From Curtobacterium sp. 9128 (GTDB lineage: Bacteria; Actinomycetota; Actinomycetes; Actinomycetales; Microbacteriaceae): a stretch of 64,000 bases of DNA. Made by a program: the position numbers and the translations under genes. This document shows, piece by piece, positions 9,825 through 16,741 of the stretch (within the stretch, counting starts at the first letter, position 1; every line of letters starts with the position of its first letter). The notes beneath the pieces were generated by a model. The model was given only the letters and a program-made list of their open reading frames with translations. It was not told the origin of the DNA and did no database searches. The stretch is taken from NCBI RefSeq assembly GCF_900086645.1, contig NZ_LT576451.1:2914001-2978000 (forward strand), in the 5' to 3' direction.

Positions 9825-10427
9825 TCAGTCCGGCTGGACGTTCCAGGAGTCGATGACCGGACGCCCGTGCTCGTACCCCAGCGTGCTGACGGACGCGGTC
9901 CCGAGCTTCAGCACGGCACCGTCCTGCGGCGCGAGCCGGATCCACGCGGCGCCGATCGCACGGAGCACGTGCCCGTGGGCGATGAAGACGGCGTCCTGCC
10001 CCTCGGCGAGCACCGGGCGGGCACGGTCAAGCACCCGTTCGGCCCGGACACGGACCTCGGCGGCGTTCTCACCCGGTGTGTCCCCCGCGGGCACGCCGTC
10101 GGTCCAGAGGTCCCACGGCCCGTGCCGGAGCACCTTGATCTGCGGTGTCGTGAGGCCCTCGTACGCGCCGTAGTCCCACTCGTACAGGTCCTCGTCGACC
10201 TCGGGGTCCACGCCGATGAGCGCGGCGGTGTCGCGGGCACGTTGCAGCGGGCTCGACAGCGCGAGCGCGAAGTCGCGGTCCGCGAGGTACCGGCCGGCAC
10301 GCTTCGCCTGCTCGACCCCGTTCTCGGTGAGCGGGATGTCGGTGCGGCCGGTGTGCTGCCCGCTCTTCGACCACTCCGTCTCTCCGTGACGGACGAGGAC
10401 GAGTTCGCCGGGGCGTTCCGAGGTCAT
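9825..10427 (-). CDS. Histidine phosphatase (phosphoglycerate-mutase-like)
   Basis: A 200-residue branch-1 histidine phosphatase. The catalytic RHGETEW motif is near residues 13-19, with the partner arginine region SSPLQRARDTA, the EWDYGAYEGLTTPQI loop, and the second histidine in FIAHGHVLRAIG. Proteins like this are often labelled phosphoglycerate mutase, but most are broad phosphatases. The start at ATG 10427 has AAGGAAC directly upstream and overlaps the crcB stop by 4 bp (ATGA), so it is the third gene of the crcB operon. Why a phosphatase is coupled to fluoride exporters is not known; fluoride inhibits many phosphoryl-transfer enzymes. Confidence 0.85.
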   Translation of the reverse strand: MTSERPGELVLVRHGETEWSKSGQHTGRTDIPLTENGVEQAKRAGRYLADRDFALALSSPLQRARDTAALIGVDPEVDEDLYEWDYGAYEGLTTPQIKVLRHGPWDLWTDGVPAGDTPGENAAEVRVRAERVLDRARPVLAEGQDAVFIAHGHVLRAIGAAWIRLAPQDGAVLKLGTASVSTLGYEHGRPVIDSWNVQPD

Positions 10428-10798
10428 GTGTTCCTTCCGAGCAAGAGGCCGAGCGCGGCTGCGCCGACCGAGACGACGAGCATGCCGAGGCCGTTCAGGA
10501 CGGCGAGCCGGGTCTTGCCGGATCGGAGGAGCTGCACGGTCTCGACACTCGCCGTCGAGAACGTCGTGTACCCACCCATCATGCCCGTGCCGAGGATGGC
10601 GACCGCCGGGAGCGCCAGCGTCCCGGCCTGCCCGAGGCCCGTCAGGAGCCCGAGGACCAGCGACCCGGAGACGTTGATGACGACGGTGCCGAGCGGGAAG
10701 CCGCTGACCCTGGCCTTCACGAGCCCGTCGAGTAGGAAGCGGAGCGCCGCCCCGACTCCCCCGCCGACGGCGACGAGCAGCACTTCGAGCGCGCTCAT
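10424..10798 (-). CDS. crcB: Fluoride channel CrcB/FluC, subunit 1
   Basis: A 124-residue, four-helix fluoride channel protein that exports toxic F- passively across the inner membrane. The signature GGGVGAALRF (near 10-19), the pore asparagine in INVSGSLVLG, and GTGMMGGYTTFSTAS with the phenylalanine/serine box are all present. ATG 10798 overlaps the upstream crcB stop by 4 bp. Actinobacteria often carry two crcB genes whose products form a heterodimer, and this pair fits that pattern (family knowledge). The longer open frame to 10906 is rejected because it lies within the neighbour. Confidence 0.92.
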   Translation of the reverse strand: MSALEVLLVAVGGGVGAALRFLLDGLVKARVSGFPLGTVVINVSGSLVLGLLTGLGQAGTLALPAVAILGTGMMGGYTTFSTASVETVQLLRSGKTRLAVLNGLGMLVVSVGAAALGLLLGRNT

Positions 10799-11304
10799 CG
10801 GGTGGCCGCCCGTGGCCGCAACAGCGTCGACACCCAGAGCCCGGCGACGACGGCGAGCAGTCCGAGCACGACCGTGAGCAGCGCGTACCCGCTCCCAGCA
10901 CCCCACCGTCCGTCCCCGAGCAGCTGCGCGGTGTCGTCGGCGAGCGTGCTGTACGTCGTGAACCCGCCGAGCACCCCTGTGCCGACGAAGAGCCGCAGGA
11001 GCCGACGCCGACCGACGTCCGGCCCGCGGTGCGCCAACGCCTCGAGCAGCAGCCCGAGGCAGAACGCCCCGACGACGTTGATCGCGAGGATCGTCCAGCT
11101 GATCCCGTCAACGGCGGGGACGAGGTCGGCCAGCACGGCGCGGATCGCGGTCCCGATCGCCCCGCCGAGCGCCACGACGCCGAGGTACCCCCAGCGCAGG
11201 TGTGGCGGACGACCGGGTCTGGTGTCGGACTCCTCGACCTCGACGCCCGGGTCGATCGGGATGTTCCCGGAGTCGGTGAGGTGCCGTCGGGGTTCGTCGT
11301 CCAC
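10795..11304 (-). CDS. crcB: Fluoride channel CrcB/FluC, subunit 2
   Basis: The second CrcB/FluC protein, 169 residues, with a polar N-terminal tail of about 45 residues (VDDEPRRHLTDSG...) before four membrane helices. Conserved features are GGAIGTAIRAV, the helix-two asparagine in AINVVGAFCLG, and GVLGGFTTYSTLA. The start is GTG 11304, chosen because AGGAG lies 7 nt upstream. The longer frame reaching 11595 crosses a palindrome and hairpin region and has no RBS. First gene of the crcB2-crcB1-phosphatase operon, each junction overlapping by 4 bp. No fluoride riboswitch was recognised upstream. Confidence 0.9.
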   Translation of the reverse strand: MDDEPRRHLTDSGNIPIDPGVEVEESDTRPGRPPHLRWGYLGVVALGGAIGTAIRAVLADLVPAVDGISWTILAINVVGAFCLGLLLEALAHRGPDVGRRRLLRLFVGTGVLGGFTTYSTLADDTAQLLGDGRWGAGSGYALLTVVLGLLAVVAGLWVSTLLRPRAATR

Positions 11305-11375
11305 GGAGGTGCTCCTATCGCCGAGCACGCCGGAGGTCGTCCGCGCGTGCGGTGTTCTCGGGATAGGGACCGTTG

Positions 11376-11391
11376 GTGACCGATCGGTCAC
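11376..11391. promoter_or_regulatory. 16-bp palindrome GTGACCGATCGGTCAC, possible operator
   Basis: A perfect palindrome 72 bp upstream of the first crcB gene and 270 bp upstream of the repeat peptide. Its length and ACCGATCGGT core resemble TetR-type operators. No regulator gene is adjacent, so the binding protein is unknown. Confidence 0.45.
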
Positions 11392-11482
11392 GGTTGGGTC
11401 CGGCAGGCCCCACTGCCGGGTCAGACGACTCCCCCACCTTACCGGGACTCCGCAACACGCCGTCTGCCACGGTCCGCACGGC

Positions 11483-11545
11483 GATCGAGTGCGCCGAAAC
11501 GGCGACCTGGGCCCGAGATCGGTCGCCACTTCTGCGCACTCGATC
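11483..11545. repeat. Two-part stem-loop of unknown role
   Basis: Outer arms GATCGAGTGCGC (11483-11494) and GCGCACTCGATC (11534-11545) pair perfectly. Inner arms GGCGACC (11501-11507) and GGTCGCC (11521-11527) add a second stem. It could be a terminator for readthrough into the region, or a dispersed structured repeat. Confidence 0.5.
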
Positions 11546-11660
11546 CCCCGGGAGTCCGCGACCCCGACCCTGCTTGCGGGACGAACCTGGACCACCGCCA
11601 GCCGGACGTCCTACGCTCGGGCACAGACGGCACCCGGCCGCACGACGGAGAGGGACGCAC

Positions 11661-11918
11661 ATGAGCATCAACGACGACGACATCACCACGGATCCCCAGA
11701 GCGCGGGCGAAGGCCCCGCTGACGGCGGCGCCAACCCGAACGGACACGACGGCGGTGCCGACGGCTCCGCAGACGCCGGCGAAGGCCCGGCCGACGGCGG
11801 CGCCAACCCGAACGGACACGACGGCGGTGCCGACGGCTCCGCAGACGCCGGCGAAGGCCCGGCCGACGGCGGCGCCAACCCGAACGGACACGACGGCGGC
11901 GCGGACGGCTCCGCGTGA
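11661..11918 (+). CDS. Acidic tandem-repeat peptide, putative substrate of the adjacent JmjC oxygenase
   Basis: An 85-residue protein: a short acidic leader (MSINDDDITTDPQSA) followed by three near-identical 24-residue units beginning at residues 16, 40 and 64. Each unit contains GEGPADGG, ANPNGHDGG and ADGSADA; the third is cut to 22 residues by the stop. The repeats are also nearly identical in DNA (72-bp period from 11706). The protein has no Lys, Arg, Cys or aromatic residue and is almost all Gly, Ala, Asp, Asn, Pro, His, Ser and Glu. AGAGGG precedes ATG 11661. Its stop overlaps the GTG of the next gene (GTGA). Function unknown; a RiPP-like or multi-site modified peptide is inferred from context. 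Confidence 0.75.
   Translation: MSINDDDITTDPQSAGEGPADGGANPNGHDGGADGSADAGEGPADGGANPNGHDGGADGSADAGEGPADGGANPNGHDGGADGSA
11706..11915 (+). repeat. In-frame 72-bp tandem repeat, 2.9 copies
   Basis: Units at 11706-11777, 11778-11849 and 11850-11915, differing at only a few third-codon positions. The period is divisible by three and the reading frame is kept, so copy number can change without a frameshift. Confidence 0.9.
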
Positions 11919-13162
11919 GCCGAGGACCGGACACGACGGAGACGGCGCGCGCCCTCGAGCGGTGCATCGCCGTCCCCGTCGCCCGGTTCGCCGACGAGTA
12001 CTGGGGTCGCCGCGCGCTCTTGAGCAGCGCCGCTGACCTCGGCTCGACGTTCGACGACCTGTTCTCCACCGAGGCCGCCGACGAGCTGCTCTCGGTCCGA
12101 GGACTCCGGACGCCGTTCATCCGGATGGCGAAGGACGGCACCGTGCTCCCGCAGAGCGCCTTCACCGCACCCGGTGGCTACGGCGCCGAGGTCGGCGACC
12201 AGGTCAGCTCCGAGAAGGTCCTCGCCGAGTTCGCTGCCGGCTCGACGATCGTCCTGCAGGGCCTCCACCGCACGTGGCCGCCGATCCAGGAGTTCACGCG
12301 ACGGCTCGTCGCGGAGCTCGGGCACCCCGCGCAGGTCAACGCCTACATCACGCCGGCATCGTCGCGCGGCTTCGACCCGCACTACGACGTGCACGACGTC
12401 TTCGTCCTGCAGATCGCCGGGGCGAAGCGCTGGGTGATCCACGAGCCCGTGCACGAGCTCCCGTTCGCCGACGAACCGTGGAGCGACCGACGCGGCGAGG
12501 TCGCCGCGCGGGCAGCAGGAGCACCCGCGATCGACACCGTGCTCCGTCCAGGTGATGCGCTCTACCTCCCTCGCGGTTGGCTGCACTCCGCGACCGCACT
12601 CGGCGGCACGACCATCCACCTGACGATCGGCATCCCCGCCGTCACCCGGGCCGACCTCGCGCGGGACCTCATCACCCGTGCGCTCCGATCGGACCGACTC
12701 CGCGCATCGCTGCCCCTCGGTGTCGACCTCGGCGACCCGGACCAGATCGCGACGGACGTCCGCGCCGCTGCCGAGGACCTCATCGGGTTCCTCGAGTCGG
12801 CGTCGGTCGGCTCGGCCGTCGACGAGGTCGCGCACACCGTCGGGTCGCGGTTCCGTCGCTCCACCCGTCCGGAGCCGGTCCGCCCGTTGCAGACGGTCGA
12901 CCTCCTCGGCACGCTCTCGGGCGGCGATCGGGTGCGGTGGCGCGAGGGACTCCACGCCGACGTCCGCGACGAGGGCGAGCGCGTGGCCGTCGTCCTGCCG
13001 ACGACGACGATCCGCCTGCCGGCATCGTGTGGTCATGCCGTGCGCACGCTGCACGCCGGAGGGACGCACACCGTCGGGTCCCTGCCGGGCCTCGACGAGG
13101 ACGACGCCGTCGTCGTGGTCCGTCGGCTCCTCCGGGAAGGCGTGCTGGTACCGGCGTCGTGA
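11915..13162 (+). CDS. JmjC / cupin_4 (ribosomal-oxygenase-like) 2-oxoglutarate dioxygenase
   Basis: A 415-residue Fe(II)/2-oxoglutarate oxygenase of the cupin_4 (YcfD/RoxA, MINA53/NO66) class, which hydroxylates Arg or His in proteins. The facial triad is readable: His156 and Asp158 in FDPHYDVHDVF and His224 in PRGWLHSA. The KRW following IAGA (171-173) matches the 2OG-contact strand. Residues 1-120 form the N-terminal JmjC extension, and about 245-415 a helical dimerisation region and a C-terminal winged-helix-like part. GTG 11915 overlaps the repeat-peptide stop by 4 bp. A ribosomal target is the usual guess for this family. Tight coupling to an Asn/His-bearing repeat peptide suggests the peptide is the substrate (inference). 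Confidence 0.85.
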   Translation: MSRGPDTTETARALERCIAVPVARFADEYWGRRALLSSAADLGSTFDDLFSTEAADELLSVRGLRTPFIRMAKDGTVLPQSAFTAPGGYGAEVGDQVSSEKVLAEFAAGSTIVLQGLHRTWPPIQEFTRRLVAELGHPAQVNAYITPASSRGFDPHYDVHDVFVLQIAGAKRWVIHEPVHELPFADEPWSDRRGEVAARAAGAPAIDTVLRPGDALYLPRGWLHSATALGGTTIHLTIGIPAVTRADLARDLITRALRSDRLRASLPLGVDLGDPDQIATDVRAAAEDLIGFLESASVGSAVDEVAHTVGSRFRRSTRPEPVRPLQTVDLLGTLSGGDRVRWREGLHADVRDEGERVAVVLPTTTIRLPASCGHAVRTLHAGGTHTVGSLPGLDEDDAVVVVRRLLREGVLVPAS

Positions 13163-14097
13163 CCGAGTGGCGACGCACGGGTCCGGCCGATCCCCGACTC
13201 CCCCGCTCGGCCGGTGGGCCGGCGTGCAGCGACCGCTCCCGGTCCCGCGACGAGGACCTCACCGCCACCGCGTCCCCCGGTCGCCGCTGGTTGCTCGTCG
13301 AGGTCGCGGGTGCGTGGGGCTGGAACGTCTGGGCCGACTCCCCCGCACTCCCGCCCGAGACCGGCATCGCCCTCGCGCGCCGGGTGCAGCGTGCCGGGAT
13401 GCGCATCCTCGCGATCCGCCGCCCCGGCCGGTCCCGTGGTGCCGGCCGGTGGCGCTGGGCAGTCGTCGACACCGGGCTCGCGACCGTGCGGTGGGGTGAG
13501 GCCGACGGCCCGGACGAGCTGCTGTCGCTCCCGCTCGACGGCAGCACCGGAACGCCATCCGACCGGCCCGTCTTCGCCGTGTGCGCCCACGGCCGGCACG
13601 ACGAGTGCTGCGCCGTGCGCGGACGGTCGGTCGCAGCCAAGCTGGCGGAGGCGTTCCCCGAGGAGACCTGGGAGTGCTCGCACCTCGGTGGTGACCGGTT
13701 CGCGGCGACGACGATGCTGTTCCCGTACGGGCTGAACCACGGACGCGTCGACGAACTCGATCCCGTCGCGATCGCCGAGGCGTCGACGCGTGGGATCGTC
13801 GTCCCGGACGGCTTCCGCGGACGGTCGCTGTACTCCCACGTCGAACAGGCTGCCGTCGCCGCAGCCGCGGCACGCTCCGGAGACCACCGCATCGATGCCT
13901 TCCGGCCGCGCGGTGTGCGCGCTCCGGAGACGCTCGACCACCCGGCCGGATGGTCGGTCGAGCTCGACTCGGACGCCGGAGCCGTCGTGGTCACACTCGA
14001 TCGTGTGCACTCGGTCCCGACGTTCTCGACGTGTCGGGCGACGGTCGCCGTGGAGATCCCGCGCTTCGTCGTCCGCGACGTGGCCACCGCGGGGTGA
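13159..14097 (+). CDS. Sucrase/ferredoxin-like [2Fe-2S] protein
   Basis: A 312-residue member of the Suc_Fer-like family (PF06999 type), a thioredoxin-fold [2Fe-2S] protein. Candidate cluster ligands are the cysteines in VCAHGRHDECCAVRGR (about residues 142-157) and the later WECSHLGGDRFAAT. An N-terminal CSDRSRSRDEDLTATA segment carries another conserved-looking cysteine. The name sucrase is historical; such proteins are better viewed as electron carriers. GTG 13159 overlaps the oxygenase stop by 4 bp, so all three genes form one coupled unit. A role in keeping the oxygenase iron reduced is a reasonable inference. A hairpin terminator follows at 14126. Confidence 0.82.
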   Translation: MTEWRRTGPADPRLPRSAGGPACSDRSRSRDEDLTATASPGRRWLLVEVAGAWGWNVWADSPALPPETGIALARRVQRAGMRILAIRRPGRSRGAGRWRWAVVDTGLATVRWGEADGPDELLSLPLDGSTGTPSDRPVFAVCAHGRHDECCAVRGRSVAAKLAEAFPEETWECSHLGGDRFAATTMLFPYGLNHGRVDELDPVAIAEASTRGIVVPDGFRGRSLYSHVEQAAVAAAAARSGDHRIDAFRPRGVRAPETLDHPAGWSVELDSDAGAVVVTLDRVHSVPTFSTCRATVAVEIPRFVVRDVATAG

Positions 14098-14125
14098 CCG
14101 GCATGCGACACCAGGCCGGGAACGA

Positions 14126-14159
14126 CGAAGGTCCCCGTCCGTGTGGACGAGGACCTTCG
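14126..14159. terminator. Hairpin terminator between ferredoxin-like gene and tRNA-Glu
   Basis: 15-nt arms beginning CGAAGGTCC pair with one mismatch around a GTGT loop. It lies between the convergent ferredoxin-like gene and the tRNA-Glu genes, so it can serve both strands. Confidence 0.75.
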
Positions 14160-14161
14160 GT

Positions 14162-14237
14162 TGGTGACCCCAGCGGGATTCGAACCCGCGTTACCGCCGT
14201 GAGAGGGCAGCGTACTAGGCCGCTATACGATGGGGCC
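14162..14237 (-). tRNA. tRNA-Glu (anticodon CTC), copy 2
   Basis: Read on the minus strand it gives a full cloverleaf: acceptor GGCCCCA/TGGGGTC, anticodon loop CTCTCAC with CTC at 34-36, and T-loop GTTCGAATC. The CCA end is encoded. It reads GAG codons. Identical to the copy at 14274-14349, separated by 36 bp. Confidence 0.96.
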
Positions 14238-14273
14238 GCGGCACACGTTGTCGGACTCGGGCTAAGCCACCTG

Positions 14274-14349
14274 TGGTGACCCCAGCGGGATTCGAACCCG
14301 CGTTACCGCCGTGAGAGGGCAGCGTACTAGGCCGCTATACGATGGGGCC
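14274..14349 (-). tRNA. tRNA-Glu (anticodon CTC), copy 1
   Basis: Identical in all 76 positions, including the encoded CCA, to the neighbouring gene. Flanks differ beyond the tRNA, so this is a real tandem duplication rather than an assembly echo. Probably one transcript containing both tRNAs, read leftwards into the 14126-14159 hairpin. Confidence 0.96.
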
Positions 14350-14453
14350 GTTCCGACAACTCGACAAGTATGGCACAAGCGGTCCGACCTGCCAAAACGA
14401 GGCGTGTCGCCCGGGTGTGCCGTCATGCCGCAGCGTGCATGCACGTGCCGAGC

Positions 14454-14468
14454 CGAGCCTCCAGTCCG
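14454..14468 (-). repeat. Half copy of dispersed palindrome
   Basis: Reads CGGACTGGAGGCTCG on the minus strand, 8 nt after the stop of the MBL-fold gene. It is the exact complement of the half-site at 8193-8207. Without a second arm it is probably a decayed element. Confidence 0.5.
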
Positions 14469-14476
14469 GTCCCCGC

Positions 14477-15106
14477 TCAGATCGTGAGCGACTCGCCCGG
14501 CTGCAACAGGACGAGTGAACCGGCGGGCTCGACCATCTCGCGGAGCCGGCCGGTGTGCATGCCGTAGCCGATGTCGGACAGGGTCGCCTCGTGCACGGGG
14601 TAGGCGCGACGGGGTGCGATCGCGGCGACGTAGTCCATCATCTCGGCGACCTTGAGCCACGGGGCGCCGACGGGTGCGGCTAGGATCTCGACCGGTACGC
14701 CGGGGACGGTGTAGCTGTCGCCGGGGTAGAACAGCCGCCCGTTCACCATGACGCCGGTGTTGTCGATCACCGGGACGGACGAGTGGATGACGTTGTGCCG
14801 GGTGCCGTGGAAGGTCAGCGCGAACGGCCCGACCGACCGCGAGGACCCGTCCGTGACGACGTCCACCTCGAAGTCCGGCAGCGCGGCTGCGACTCCGCCC
14901 GGACCGAAGACCACCGCGCCGGGGTTCCGGGACAGGATGCCGGACAGCTGCGCCGGGGTGACGTGGTCGGGGTGCTCGTGGGTGAGCACGACCGCGACGA
15001 CATCCGTGACGTCCACGTCGCGCGTGAAGTTCCCCGGGTCGATCACCAGCCGCGCCCCGTCGACGTCGACGATCTGGCAGGCGTGCTCGAGCTTCGTGAC
15101 CTCCAT
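14477..15106 (-). CDS. MBL-fold metal-dependent hydrolase (UlaG-like)
   Basis: A 209-residue metallo-beta-lactamase-fold protein. The metal-binding motif THEHPDHVT (HxHxDH) is at about residues 44-52, followed by a GTRHNVIH segment and later FYPGDSYT, which supplies the bridging aspartate. The compact form without a long C-terminal domain matches UlaG/YycJ-type hydrolases that act on phosphorylated sugars, lactones or nucleic acids. Substrate unknown. The start is ATG 15106 (MEVTKLEHACQI). The longer frame to 15157 runs into a stem-loop region and is rejected. Confidence 0.82.
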   Translation of the reverse strand: MEVTKLEHACQIVDVDGARLVIDPGNFTRDVDVTDVVAVVLTHEHPDHVTPAQLSGILSRNPGAVVFGPGGVAAALPDFEVDVVTDGSSRSVGPFALTFHGTRHNVIHSSVPVIDNTGVMVNGRLFYPGDSYTVPGVPVEILAAPVGAPWLKVAEMMDYVAAIAPRRAYPVHEATLSDIGYGMHTGRLREMVEPAGSLVLLQPGESLTI

Positions 15107-15150
15107 GCTGCCGAGCGTACGCGGGGTGCTGATGTGGTTCCGTTCGCCGC

Positions 15151-15212
15151 CGCACAACCGAAAGCAGTCCGCGCCGCGCGTTCGCGTGGTGCGGACTGCT
15201 TTCCGTTGTGCG
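15151..15212. repeat. 22-bp-arm stem-loop between MBL-fold gene and lacI
   Basis: Arms 15151-15172 (starts CGCACAACCGAAAGCAG) and 15191-15212 pair with a single mismatch around an 18-nt loop. It differs in sequence from the GGACTGGAGGC family. It may be a terminator, but the A/T-rich core AAAGCAG is unusual here and suggests a second dispersed element. Confidence 0.55.
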
Positions 15213-15217
15213 AAGGC

Positions 15218-15271
15218 CCGCGGCGGCGGGCAGCGCCCGCCCAGGACCGCGGCGGCGGGCAGCGCCCGCCC
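15218..15271. terminator. Two direct 25-bp repeats, each a GGCGGGC hairpin, after lacI
   Basis: Identical 25-bp units at 15218-15242 and 15247-15271, each able to form GGCGGGC-AGC-GCCCGCC. The second ends 1 bp before the lacI stop codon. They look like duplicated terminators for the ABC-lacI operon. Confidence 0.6.
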
Positions 15272-15272
15272 G

Positions 15273-16277
15273 TCAGGACCGCGGCGGCGCCGTCGACGAC
15301 CGCACCACGAGCGACGCCGGCGACGGCGGCACCGGACGGACCGCGGCGCCGTCGACCTCGGCGAGCACCGCGCGGGCGGCGAGACGCCCCTGCGCCTCGG
15401 GGTCCTGCGTGATCGTCGTCAACCCGACAGCTGCGCCGTACTCGTGCCCGTCGATGCCGATCACCGACAGGTCGTCGGGCACGGACAACCCGACCCGCGA
15501 TGCCGCCGTCATCACGCCGAGCGCCATCTCGTCCGAGGCGCAGAACACCGCGGTCGGTCGATCGGCACCCGGCGCGAGCAACGACAGGCCGGCGTCCACC
15601 CCGCCGGCGAACGAGAACCGTCCGTCCGCGATCCACGACGACGGCACCGAGAGTCCGGCGCCGTGCATCGCGTCGACGAACCCGTCCCGCCGCCGGTACG
15701 GCACCGCGACGTTCATGCCCGCCTCGTCCTGCCCACCGACGTACGCGATCCGCCGGTGCCCGAGCCCGACGAGGTGCTCCGTCGCCATGCCGGCGACCTC
15801 GACGTCGTCGATCCCGACGTTCCGGAGCCCGGGAGCCGGGCCGCCGATGACGATGGTGGGCAACGAGCTCACCTGCAGCTCGCTCCGCTCGGTCTCGTCG
15901 AGCACGAGCGACAGCAGCACGAGGGCGTCGACGCGCTGCCGCAGCATCGACCGTCGGAAGGCCCGGTCACGGTCTCCCCCGGGGCCGCCGAGGTTGTAGA
16001 GCACGAGGTCGTACCCCGCCCGCCGCAGTTCGGCATCGACCCCGCTGAGCGCCTTGACGTAGAACCAGCGGTCGAACACCGGCACGACGACGCCGACGGC
16101 ACGCTGCCGCCCGGTGGCGAGCCCGGCCGCCGCCGAGCTCGGGACGTACCCGAGCTCGTCGGCGACCCGGCGCACATGGTCGATCGTGGTGTCGGCCACG
16201 GTCGGGAGTCCGCGCAGGGCGCGGGACACGGTGGCCTTGGACAGCCCGGTGACGGTCGCGATCTCCTGGATCCCCAT
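15273..16277 (-). CDS. LacI family transcriptional regulator of the adjacent sugar ABC operon
   Basis: A 334-residue sugar-responsive repressor. Residues 1-46 form the LacI helix-turn-helix (IQEIATVTGLSKATVSRALRG). The hinge helix region follows, and from about residue 60 the periplasmic-binding-protein-like sensor domain (VVVPVFDRWFYVKAL ... FCASDEMALGVM ... VIGIDGHEYG). It lies last in the importer gene run, transcribed in the same direction, so it probably controls its own operon. A TGCAACCGGTTGCA palindrome overlapping the -35 of the binding-protein promoter (20166-20179) is the likely target. The inducer is probably the imported sugar or its derivative. Confidence 0.92.
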   Translation of the reverse strand: MGIQEIATVTGLSKATVSRALRGLPTVADTTIDHVRRVADELGYVPSSAAAGLATGRQRAVGVVVPVFDRWFYVKALSGVDAELRRAGYDLVLYNLGGPGGDRDRAFRRSMLRQRVDALVLLSLVLDETERSELQVSSLPTIVIGGPAPGLRNVGIDDVEVAGMATEHLVGLGHRRIAYVGGQDEAGMNVAVPYRRRDGFVDAMHGAGLSVPSSWIADGRFSFAGGVDAGLSLLAPGADRPTAVFCASDEMALGVMTAASRVGLSVPDDLSVIGIDGHEYGAAVGLTTITQDPEAQGRLAARAVLAEVDGAAVRPVPPSPASLVVRSSTAPPRS

Positions 16278-16298
16278 CGGACACAGCCGGGAGGCCGG

Positions 16299-16736
16299 TC
16301 AGCCGTCCGCGCCGTGCGTCGCGTCCCCCGCGTCACGGGTCACGGGCCCGGCGCCGGTCCGCGCGACGGCTCGCGTGCGATGCGGTCGCGGCGCTCGCTC
16401 GTCGAACCCGACGTGCACGTGGTCGCGGAACACGGTCTCGACGGGCGCGCGGCCACCGGGGACGTGCACCCCGACCGGGTGCTCGTCGCGGCGGAGGACG
16501 CGGTCGGCGGCCAGGGCCTCGGCGGCCTCCGACCGACGGACCACCCGGACCCGCCAGCGGTCGAGCGCGACGAGCACGAGCACGCACGCCAACAGGGTGA
16601 GCGCCCAGCCGAGCGCCGGTCGGCCGGTGAACTCGCAGAACACGGTGACGGCGAGGAACGCGACGCCGAAGAAGCCGACGAAGCCCATGGCCTCCTCGAT
16701 CGGTGCCGACGGTCGACGCGGTGCGCGGTACTCCAT
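16299..16736 (-). CDS. Small two-helix membrane protein in sugar ABC operon
   Basis: A 145-residue protein with no recognised family. Two hydrophobic helices are predicted near residues 15-34 (MGFVGFFGVAFLAVTVFC) and 40-57 (LGWALTLLACVLVLVAL). A polar, Arg/Asp/His-rich cytosolic tail follows (VRRSEAAEALAADRVLRRDEHPVGVHVPG...). ATG 16736 is only 5 bp after the permease stop, so it belongs to the operon. Comparable small membrane proteins accompany carbohydrate importers in actinobacteria, but their role is unknown. Confidence 0.65.
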   Translation of the reverse strand: MEYRAPRRPSAPIEEAMGFVGFFGVAFLAVTVFCEFTGRPALGWALTLLACVLVLVALDRWRVRVVRRSEAAEALAADRVLRRDEHPVGVHVPGGRAPVETVFRDHVHVGFDERAPRPHRTRAVARTGAGPVTRDAGDATHGADG

Positions 16737-16741
16737 GGCGA

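Larger units (their letters stand above)
11305..11660. other. Intergenic region between crcB operon and repeat-peptide operon
   Basis: This 356-bp divergent gap has no convincing gene. It holds a 16-bp perfect palindrome (11376-11391), a large two-part stem-loop (11483-11545), and a possible plus-strand promoter for the repeat peptide: TGGACC (11588-11593), 18-bp spacer, TACGCT (11612-11617). Long open frames crossing it in both directions look like GC-driven shadows. Confidence 0.6.

Noticed and set aside
11305..11376. Fluoride riboswitch upstream of crcB
   Set aside because: I looked for the conserved GGNGAUGG...ACCGCC and CUGAUGA pattern on the minus strand and did not find it.
14162..14349. 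Duplicate tRNA-Glu as an assembly artefact
   Set aside because: Flanks beyond the 76-nt genes differ, and tandem identical tRNAs are common.
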